DNA from: Cellulomonas gelida
GTDB taxonomy: Bacteria; Actinomycetota; Actinomycetes; Actinomycetales; Cellulomonadaceae
Length of the DNA stretch: 64,000 nt
NCBI RefSeq assembly: GCF_006538725.1
Contig: NZ_BJLQ01000002.1
Location: 1-64,000 of the forward strand
Direction of reading: 5' to 3'
This document shows, one piece after another, positions 24,186-30,725 of the stretch. Under the pieces are notes generated by a model, which saw only the letters and a list, made by a program, of their open reading frames with translations, was not told the DNA's origin and ran no database searches. The position numbers and the translations under genes were made by a program. Positions within the stretch are counted from its first letter, which is position 1. Each line of letters opens with the position of its first letter.

Positions 24186-24638
24186 ATGACTTCACGCAGC
24201 TGGGACGCTCACGGACCCGACGACGACCTCGCCGACGTCGCCTCCCTCGTCGGGACACCCGTCCGGACGCCGGACCAGGCGGCGCGTGTACTGCAGACGC
24301 TCGTCGGGCCCGAGGCAGCGGGGCCGCCCGCGCTGTGGTGCGTCCTGCTCGACGCCGACGACCGGCTGCTCCCCCTCGTCCTCGCGATCAGCGACCGCCC
24401 GGTGACGGTCACCGACGGCTTCGCGCGGTTCCTCGCGGACGACCTGGCGACGGTCCTCGAGGAGCACGCCGTGGGCGGCTCGGTCGTGGCAGCGCTCGTC
24501 GGCGACGTCGAGGAGGACGTGTGCGACCAGCTGACCTGGGTCGTCGAGCTCGAGCGTGCCACGCACGGAGCGGGTGTGCCGTTGAGCGCGATCGTCGCGA
24601 TCGGACCGCACGGCCCGTCCGTCCTCGCACCTCAGTGA
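24186..24638 (+). CDS. Hypothetical protein
   Basis: A 150-residue acidic protein that I do not recognise. Residues 45-75 (ALWCVLLDADDRLLPLVLAI) look like two buried strands, and VVELERATHGAGVPLSAIVA follows near the end; the pattern resembles a small alpha/beta domain. It stands alone, divergent from the lyase and convergent with the aldo/keto reductase. No ribosome binding site is clear. Confidence 0.65.
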   Translation: MTSRSWDAHGPDDDLADVASLVGTPVRTPDQAARVLQTLVGPEAAGPPALWCVLLDADDRLLPLVLAISDRPVTVTDGFARFLADDLATVLEEHAVGGSVVAALVGDVEEDVCDQLTWVVELERATHGAGVPLSAIVAIGPHGPSVLAPQ

Positions 24639-24711
24639 GGGCCGCCCCGACGTGATGCCCGGCACGGCAGCGCTCCTGGTGTCGCGCCTGCCGGAGCCGT
24701 CCTCCTAGGGG

Positions 24712-25689
24712 CTACTGCGCGCCGGGCGCGACCTCGTCGATCGCGGCGAGCTGCGCGAGGTCAGGCTCCCACAGGATCGAGGCGACGTTCGCCCGCAGCT
24801 GTGCAGGCGTGCGCGCGCCGGCGATGACCGAGGCCACGCCCGGCTGGGCGGCGAGCCCGCCGAGCGCCACCGTCGGCAGGTCGACTCCCCACTCGTGCGC
24901 GAGCGCGACGAGGGCGTCGATCCGGTCGAAGTCCGCGCGCGCAAGCCGCTCGGGGAGGCGGGCCAGTCGCGTGCCGTCGGGTGCGCCCTGCCCGCGCTGG
25001 TACTTGCCGGTGAGCAGGCCGGACGCGAGCGGCGTGTACGGGATCAACCCGACTCCGGACGCCTCGGCAGCGGGCACGAGCTCGTCCTCCACGCTGCGGT
25101 CGAGCAGGTGGTACCGGTTCTGAGCAGAGACGAACGGGGTGAGGCCGCCCGTGCGCGCGGTCCAGTCCGCCTGGACGACCTGCCACGCGGCGAAGTTCGA
25201 CGAGCCGACGTACCGCACCTTGCCCTCGACGACGAGCTCGTGCAGCGCGGCCAGCGTCTCCTCGATCGGGGTCGACTCGTCCGGGCAGTGCATCTGGTAC
25301 AGGTCGATCCAGTCGGTGCCCAGACGCCGCAGCGAAGCCTCGACCGCGCGCCGCACGTAGCGACGCGAGCCGCGCGCGTCCCAGTCGGGCCCGTTGGTGC
25401 CGTGCATGTCCATACCGAACTTCGTGGCGACGATCACGTCGTCCCGGCGACCCCGCAGCGCGGCGCCGAGCAGCTCCTCGCTCCCTCCCGGACGGCCGCC
25501 GTACACGTCGGCGGTGTCGAACAACGTCACACCCGCAGACAGTGCCGCGTCGACCAGAGGTGTGACACCCTCGTCAGGAAGCGTCGCGCCGAACGTGTTG
25601 CACCCGAGCCCAGCGGTCGAGACCACCAGTCCCGAGTCGCCCAGACGGCGGAAGGTCATCTCGGCGGGCGTCGAGGTGGTGGACATCAC
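24712..25689 (-). CDS. Aldo/keto reductase
   Basis: A 325-residue NADPH-dependent oxidoreductase of the AKR superfamily. The catalytic tetrad is visible: Asp and Tyr in FDTADVYGG, Lys in VATKFG and His in LYQMHC. The cofactor region VASVIAGARTPAQL near the end fits NADPH binding. The substrate is unknown. TACTGT stands exactly 6 nt before the GTG, so this first codon is chosen and the transcript is probably leaderless; the following ATG is the other option. Confidence 0.9.
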   Translation of the reverse strand: MMSTTSTPAEMTFRRLGDSGLVVSTAGLGCNTFGATLPDEGVTPLVDAALSAGVTLFDTADVYGGRPGGSEELLGAALRGRRDDVIVATKFGMDMHGTNGPDWDARGSRRYVRRAVEASLRRLGTDWIDLYQMHCPDESTPIEETLAALHELVVEGKVRYVGSSNFAAWQVVQADWTARTGGLTPFVSAQNRYHLLDRSVEDELVPAAEASGVGLIPYTPLASGLLTGKYQRGQGAPDGTRLARLPERLARADFDRIDALVALAHEWGVDLPTVALGGLAAQPGVASVIAGARTPAQLRANVASILWEPDLAQLAAIDEVAPGAQ

Positions 25690-25751
25690 TCCCGCACAGT
25701 AAGCCTCTCCGGGCCGCTCCGCGTGCGTTCACGATCCCTTCACGTCACGCT

Positions 25752-25777
25752 GGAACACTGAAGAGCTCTCCGCCGTT
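25752..25777 (+). promoter_or_regulatory. SigR-type promoter of rbpA
   Basis: GGAAC, 18 bp, GTT matches the SigR/SigH disulfide-stress consensus (GGAAY-N18/19-GTT). rbpA is a known SigR target in Streptomyces coelicolor. It lies about 55 bp before the rbpA start. Confidence 0.7.
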
Positions 25778-25831
25778 GAGCCCGGTGGAACTCATACTCG
25801 ACGGCCGCGATCCGGCACGGAGGTCACTCTC

Positions 25832-26176
25832 ATGGCGAACAGGTCCCTGCGCGGAATGCGCATCGGGTCGCAGAGCATGGAGACCGAGGAGGGCGTCGAC
25901 TTCGCCCCTCGTCTCCAGGCGCACTACGACTGTCCCAACGGGCACACGATCATCCTCCCCTTCTCGGTCGAGGCCGACGTGCCCGTCGTCTGGGAGTGCC
26001 GCTGCGGCGCCGAGGCGCTCCTGCGTGACGCGTCCAAGCCCGAGGCCAAGGCCACCAAGCCTCCGCGCACGCACTGGGACATGCTCCTCGAGCGCCGCAC
26101 GATCGGTGAGCTCGAAGAGCTGCTCGACGAGCGCCTCGACCTGCTGCGGGCCGGAAAGCTGCGCCGCAGCGCCTGA
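25832..26176 (+). CDS. rbpA: RNA polymerase-binding protein RbpA
   Basis: A 114-residue actinobacterial transcription factor that binds the housekeeping sigma factor and the polymerase beta subunit and stabilises the open complex. It shows the disordered N-terminus (MANRSLRGMRIGSQSMETEE), the core domain with YDCPNGHTIILPF and WECRCGAEALL (the zinc-type cysteines Cys34, Cys56, Cys58 area retained), and the sigma-interacting helix THWDMLLERRTIGELEELLD. GGAGG lies 9 nt upstream. A SigR-type promoter precedes it, and a hairpin downstream lies inside the convergent ppm1. Confidence 0.97.
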   Translation: MANRSLRGMRIGSQSMETEEGVDFAPRLQAHYDCPNGHTIILPFSVEADVPVVWECRCGAEALLRDASKPEAKATKPPRTHWDMLLERRTIGELEELLDERLDLLRAGKLRRSA

Positions 26177-26181
26177 TCTCG

Positions 26182-26967
26182 TCAGCGCCGCGCGACGCGG
26201 TCGCTGCGCACCCCCCGCTTGAACGCTCCCGCCACACGGCGGGAGCGTTCTGCTATCCCCCACCGGGTGACGTTGACGAGCGCCTCGACGACGATGTCGC
26301 GGCTCATCTTCGACGCGCCGAGCTCGCGCTCGACGAAGGTGATCGGCACCTCCACCACCCGCGCCCCCGCAGCGAGCGAGCGCAGCGTCATGTCGATCTG
26401 GAAGCAGTAGCCGCGCGAGGCGACGTCGGCGAGCGCGAGGTCACGCAGCAGGTCGGCGCGGTAGGCGCGAAACCCGCCCGTCGCGTCGTGCACCGGGATG
26501 CCGAGCAGCAGCCGGGTGTAGGTGTTCGCACCCCGCGAGAGGACCTCGCGGTTCTTCGGCCAGTTGACGACGCTGCCGCCGGGGACCCAGCGCGACCCGA
26601 GGACCAGATCGGCCTCGGGCAGGGCGGCCAGCAGCGCCGGCAGGTCCTGCGCACGGTGCGAGCCGTCGGCGTCCATCTCGACGATCACGTCGTAGCCGCG
26701 CTCGAGCGCCCAGCCGAACCCCGCGACGTACGCGGCACCCAGACCCTGCTTGCTCGTGCGGTGCAGCACCGAGACGGCCCGGGCGACGTCGGCGTCGCGC
26801 TCGTCGGACGCGATCTGCTCGACGAGCTGGCCCGTGCCGTCGGGCGACCCGTCGTCGACCACGAGGACGTCGGCCTCGGGGACGTGCTCGAGCAGCCGCG
26901 ACAGCGCGCCCGGGATGGACTCCTTCTCGTTGTACGTCGGGACGACGACGAGGACTCGTGCACTCAC
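26182..26967 (-). CDS. ppm1: Polyprenol monophosphomannose synthase
   Basis: A 261-residue family 2 glycosyltransferase that transfers mannose from GDP-mannose to polyprenyl phosphate, supplying protein and lipoglycan mannosylation at the membrane. Motifs: VVVPTYNEKESIPGAL, VVDDGSPDGTG, the DxD-type EMDADGSH and GGSVVNWPKNREVLSRGANT. The C-terminus has no membrane segments. The GTG start overlaps the lnt stop (GTGA). In Mycobacterium tuberculosis the two enzymes are one fused protein; here they are separate as in M. smegmatis. Confidence 0.95.
   Translation of the reverse strand: MSARVLVVVPTYNEKESIPGALSRLLEHVPEADVLVVDDGSPDGTGQLVEQIASDERDADVARAVSVLHRTSKQGLGAAYVAGFGWALERGYDVIVEMDADGSHRAQDLPALLAALPEADLVLGSRWVPGGSVVNWPKNREVLSRGANTYTRLLLGIPVHDATGGFRAYRADLLRDLALADVASRGYCFQIDMTLRSLAAGARVVEVPITFVERELGASKMSRDIVVEALVNVTRWGIAERSRRVAGAFKRGVRSDRVARR
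26221..26250 (+). terminator. rbpA terminator embedded in the 3' end of ppm1
   Basis: GAACGCTCCCGCC and its perfect 13-bp complement around ACAC, 45 nt after the rbpA stop. The hairpin lies inside the last 25 codons of the convergent ppm1 gene, so it serves as an rbpA terminator while also coding. Confidence 0.75.
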
Positions 26968-28526
26968 GCGGGCTCCCCCCGGTTCGTGCCGCGCAGCCGC
27001 GCGGCTCCTACGGCGCCGGAGACGACGGCGCACAGCGCCAGGGCGTCGATGCCCCATGCCGGCCACGCTCCGAGGCGCGTTGCCCACGTCTGCGACGTGC
27101 GCAGCGGAAGGCTAGCGATCATCTGGTCCGCCGTGAACAGCTCGGTGCTCTCGGTCAGGGCCCCGTTGGGCTGGATCACGCCGCTGACGCCGACCGTGGA
27201 GATCTGCACGGTGGCCCGGCCGTGCTCGATGGCGCGGATCCGCGACATCGCCAGCTGTTGCGTGGACTCGTCGGACCAGCCGAACGTCGCGTTGTTGGTC
27301 TGGACGACGAGGATCTCTCCCCCGGCCCGGACGGCGGACCGCACCAAGGAGTCGTAGGCGACCTCGAAGCAGATCACGTCGCCGAGGACGACGGTCCTCC
27401 CCAGCCGCTCGGACTCGAGCGGGATCGCGCCGTCGCCGTGACCGGGCAGCATGTCCCGCGTGACGCGGTCCACCGCGGAGGAGAAGAGGCGGGCGACGGG
27501 CCGCAGCGGGATGTACTCCGCGAAGGGTGCGGGGTGGCGCTTGGAGTAGGTCGCGACCACGCCTTGTCCGGGCTCCCACAAGACTGAGGTGTTGTATCGC
27601 CCGCCGGTCTCCGGGTACTCGACGGTCCCGACGAGCATCGGAGCCCTGAGTGCCTGCGCGGCGCCGTCGATCGCCGCGGCCGCCTGCTTGTCGACCTGCG
27701 GATCGATGTCCGTGCCGTTCTCGGGCCAGAGCACCAGGTCCAGCTCGCCGGGTTCGACGTCGTCGAGCAACGCGTAGGTCCCCTGCACGTGGTTGTCGAG
27801 CACCACCGCGCGGCGTCCGAACGCGTCCAGGCCCTGCCCCGGGACGTTCCCCTGCACGGCGCCGACGAGCAGCGTGCCGTCCTGCGCGCCCGTCGGCAGC
27901 GGCACGGCGAACCCGGCGAGCACCACGAGGACGGCCGCAAGGGCGGTGCTCGACGCGGTCAGCAGCTGCGCGTGGCGCAACGCGATGAGCGCATGCCCCA
28001 GCAGGACGCCGACGGTGCAGACGGCCGCGCTCAGCAGCGGCACGCCCCCGAGCGCGGCGAAGCTCGCGAGCGGCGAGTCGGCCTGCGAGAACGCGAGCCG
28101 GCCCCACGGGAACCCGCCGAACGGCCAGAACGCCAGGGCCTCCTCGAGCGCGACCCAGATGACCACGAACACGGGCAGCTGCCACCACGGGCTGCGCCAG
28201 ACCGCCTCGCCCCGGCGGGCCCAGCTCCACGCGGCGCCGAAGAGCGCGACGTACGCCGCGCACGCGAGCGAGAGCATGAGCCACGGAACCGGGCCGACGG
28301 CTTCGTCGGCCCACGTGATCAGCGCCGGGAAGAAGGCGAGGCCCCACACGAGCCCGACGAGCGCGTTCCACCGCGCGCTGTCGCGCCGCAGGGCGAGGTA
28401 CAGCAGCGCGATGCCGAGGAACGCTGCGGGCCACAGGCCCGGCCCGGGGAACGCGACACGGGTGACGAGGCCACCGGCTACCGCGAGCAGCAGCGTCCAC
28501 CAGCGGGACGGTCGGGCGGCGGGCAC
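26964..28526 (-). CDS. lnt: Apolipoprotein N-acyltransferase
   Basis: A 520-residue membrane enzyme that adds the third acyl chain to lipoproteins. Residues 1-220 hold six to seven membrane segments; a nitrilase-like domain follows with the catalytic Glu in WPENGTD, Lys in YSKRHPAPFAEYIP and Cys in DVICFEVAYD. A last membrane segment is at about 490-510. It is translationally coupled to ppm1. TAGGCT stands exactly 6 nt before the GTG start, so it has a leaderless promoter of its own in addition to a stronger promoter further upstream. Confidence 0.94.
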   Translation of the reverse strand: MPAARPSRWWTLLLAVAGGLVTRVAFPGPGLWPAAFLGIALLYLALRRDSARWNALVGLVWGLAFFPALITWADEAVGPVPWLMLSLACAAYVALFGAAWSWARRGEAVWRSPWWQLPVFVVIWVALEEALAFWPFGGFPWGRLAFSQADSPLASFAALGGVPLLSAAVCTVGVLLGHALIALRHAQLLTASSTALAAVLVVLAGFAVPLPTGAQDGTLLVGAVQGNVPGQGLDAFGRRAVVLDNHVQGTYALLDDVEPGELDLVLWPENGTDIDPQVDKQAAAAIDGAAQALRAPMLVGTVEYPETGGRYNTSVLWEPGQGVVATYSKRHPAPFAEYIPLRPVARLFSSAVDRVTRDMLPGHGDGAIPLESERLGRTVVLGDVICFEVAYDSLVRSAVRAGGEILVVQTNNATFGWSDESTQQLAMSRIRAIEHGRATVQISTVGVSGVIQPNGALTESTELFTADQMIASLPLRTSQTWATRLGAWPAWGIDALALCAVVSGAVGAARLRGTNRGEPA

Positions 28527-28600
28527 CGCGCCAGCCTAGGCGAGAAAGCCGTGCGTCCAGGACGGCCGAAGGACCCGGCCCGAGCCCAGACCGACCGACC

Positions 28601-28669
28601 GGCCCGCGTGTCCTTCGTACCGGTCGCACGCCGCAGCGCGACGACCGTTGTCTACTGAACACGCGGGCC
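28601..28669 (-). other. Possible structured RNA leader upstream of lnt
   Basis: GGCCCGCGTGT (28601-28611) pairs with ACACGCGGGCC (28659-28669) as a perfect 11-bp stem, and CGGTCG/CGACCG (28621-28626, 28642-28647) forms an inner helix. No protein gene is supported anywhere in 28527-29006. With the promoter at 28781-28808 the segment would be transcribed leftward as a leader of about 250 nt or as a small RNA. It does not look like RNase P, tmRNA or SRP RNA. Confidence 0.35.
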
Positions 28670-28780
28670 CGGCCGGAGCCTGGTGACCGCCGCCGGACGT
28701 GCCTCGCTCCCGAGCTGTGTGTGCTCGACCGGCGGGTGACCTCGTCGTCACTGCACCCCCTGGGCAGCGGGTCAACGGGA

Positions 28781-28808
28781 AAACTACCGCTCTCAGAATC
28801 GCTGTCAA
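28781..28808 (-). promoter_or_regulatory. Near-consensus sigma-70-type promoter
   Basis: On the minus strand TTGACA, 16 bp, TAGTTT, in the most AT-rich patch of the 480-bp gap between the amidohydrolase and lnt. It is the best promoter match noticed in the window, and its start point would be near 28774. Confidence 0.6.
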
Positions 28809-29006
28809 GCCCGCGTCGCCGCAGGCCAGAGGACTCGCCGCAGGTCAGCGCGCGACCACCCGGACGGGTCGGTTGTCCTCGTGCGGCGTGTCGCCCGCGT
28901 GTCGCCCCGCTTGCCCCGGCGTGTCCGGCGCACGTCGTCCAGGTGACCGCGCGTCGCGGCGTCCACGACGCGCGCCCCGCTCAGAAGTTCACCCGGCCGG
29001 CGGACG

Positions 29007-30620
29007 TCAGGGCATCGCGTCGAAGAGCACCACGCCGTCGCGTACGGTCCGCAGGCAGCGCGGAGGCTCCTCGTCGGCGCCCAGGAACGGCAGCAGAGGG
29101 ATCCCTGCCCGCGCGTCCGGGCTCCAGGCCGAGAGCCGGCCGTCGGGTGCCTGCACCGCGAGGCGTGCAGCCCGCCACACGGCCAGGTGCGCGGGGGCGC
29201 CCACGCGCAGCTCGCCCACGTGGTCGAGTCCCGCGAGGCGCCACCCGCCACGCGTCGCAGCGCGGAACGCGGCGCGCGCCGAGAGTCGCTGCTCGCTCGC
29301 GTGGTGCTCGACGGCGGCCCGCACGCCCGCCCACGGGTCGATCGGCGTCACCGGAGAGTCCGACCCGAAGGCGAGCGGCACGCCGGCCCCCGCGAGGTCG
29401 GCCAGCGGGTTGAGCGCGGCCGCCCGAGCCGCGCCCAGCCGCGTCGCGTACATCCCCTGCGGGCCGCCCCAGGCGGCGTCGAACGCCGGCTGGACGCTGA
29501 GCCGGACCCCGAGCAGCACGAGGGCCGCCAGCGTCGGGGCATCGACCATCTCGGCGTGCTCGAGACGCACGCCCGTGCGTGCCACGGCCGCCGGTCCCTC
29601 GACGTCCACAGCCGCGCGCAGCCCGATCAGGAGCTCATCCATCGCGCGGTCGCCGATGACGTGGAAACCCGCCTGCACACCGGCGCGGGACGCCGCGGCG
29701 ATGTGGTTCGCGATGCGCTCGGCGGTCAGGTGCAGCACGCCGTCGCCCGCGCCGTCGACGTACGGCGCCCGCAGCGCGGCGGTCCGCGAGCCGATCGACC
29801 CGTCGACGTTCAGGTCCCCGCCCAGCCCGGTCAGCCCAGGCACGGCGGCGAGCACCTCGCGTGCGTCGTCGACGGTCTCGCACGCCTCGCCCCGGTACGC
29901 GACCAGGTGCGGCAGACCTCCCGCAGCGTCCCGGGTGAGCTCGAGGAGCTCGACCAGACCCTCACGCGTGTCGATGAACGGTGCCGAGTGCTCGTGCACC
30001 GAGACGATCCCGCGGGACGCCGCGTGCTCGAGCGCGAGGCGGTAGAGCCGCGTGCGCCGTGCCGCGTCCATGGTGCGCGCCGCCTCACGTGCCGCGTGGT
30101 GCGCCTCGCCGTCGACCCGACCGTCCGGGTCCCAGCCGGGGACGTGCGCCAGCCCGAGCCCGTCGGCGAGGGCGCTCGACACCGCAGCCGAGTGGATGTC
30201 GGCGCGCGCGAGGTAGACCGGAGCCCCGCCCGCCGCTGCGTCGAGCTCGGTGCGGGTCGGACCGCGGCCCTCGGGCCAGTGCGTCTCGTCCCAGCCGAAG
30301 CCGAGGAGCACGTCCTGGCCCGTGCGCGCGTCCGCCGCGCGGCGCACCGCGCCGAGCGCCTGGTCGAGCGAGCGCGCGGCGCTCAGGTCGACCGAGCCGA
30401 GCGCCAGACCGGTCTCGAGCACGTGGACGTGCGCGTCGACGAAGCCGGGCGTCACGATGGCGCCGTCCAGGTCGACGACCTCGTCGGCCCGCGACGCGAA
30501 GCCGTCGGCGGTGTCGTCGGCGCCGAGCCAGGCGACGGTGCCGTCCTCGACGAGCAGGGCCTCAGCGAACGGGTCGGCCGGAGAGTGCACGACGCCGCCG
30601 CGGTACAGGGTGGAGCTCAC
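29007..30620 (-). CDS. Amidohydrolase of the YtcJ type
   Basis: A 537-residue metal-dependent hydrolase of the amidohydrolase-3 family. The first metal motif is GFVDAHVHVLETG, later ligands are in VHEHSAPF, FHVIGDRAMDEL and LEHAEMV, and the last Asp is in FGSDSPVTPIDPW. Such enzymes act on N-acyl or imidazolone-like bonds; the substrate is unknown. No signal peptide is seen. The GTG at 30620 is chosen because TATCGT lies exactly 6 nt upstream; the frame stays open 30 codons further without family resemblance. Confidence 0.88.
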   Translation of the reverse strand: MSSTLYRGGVVHSPADPFAEALLVEDGTVAWLGADDTADGFASRADEVVDLDGAIVTPGFVDAHVHVLETGLALGSVDLSAARSLDQALGAVRRAADARTGQDVLLGFGWDETHWPEGRGPTRTELDAAAGGAPVYLARADIHSAAVSSALADGLGLAHVPGWDPDGRVDGEAHHAAREAARTMDAARRTRLYRLALEHAASRGIVSVHEHSAPFIDTREGLVELLELTRDAAGGLPHLVAYRGEACETVDDAREVLAAVPGLTGLGGDLNVDGSIGSRTAALRAPYVDGAGDGVLHLTAERIANHIAAASRAGVQAGFHVIGDRAMDELLIGLRAAVDVEGPAAVARTGVRLEHAEMVDAPTLAALVLLGVRLSVQPAFDAAWGGPQGMYATRLGAARAAALNPLADLAGAGVPLAFGSDSPVTPIDPWAGVRAAVEHHASEQRLSARAAFRAATRGGWRLAGLDHVGELRVGAPAHLAVWRAARLAVQAPDGRLSAWSPDARAGIPLLPFLGADEEPPRCLRTVRDGVVLFDAMP

Positions 30621-30725
30621 ACGCGCACGATAGGGCACGGGTGGCGCACCGGCGCGACCGCGCGTGACGCCGATGCCACCGCGCCGTCGCAGGTCACGGT
30701 CGTCGGGCACCCGGTGCGAGCGGCG

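Noticed and set aside
28536..28808. 90-codon minus-strand frame in the gap before lnt
   Set aside because: It begins over the -35 box of a strong promoter and has no family likeness; the region is better read as leader or RNA.
28721..29413. Plus-strand frames around 28.7-30 kb
   Set aside because: They run antisense into the amidohydrolase, and their products are Arg/Pro-rich.
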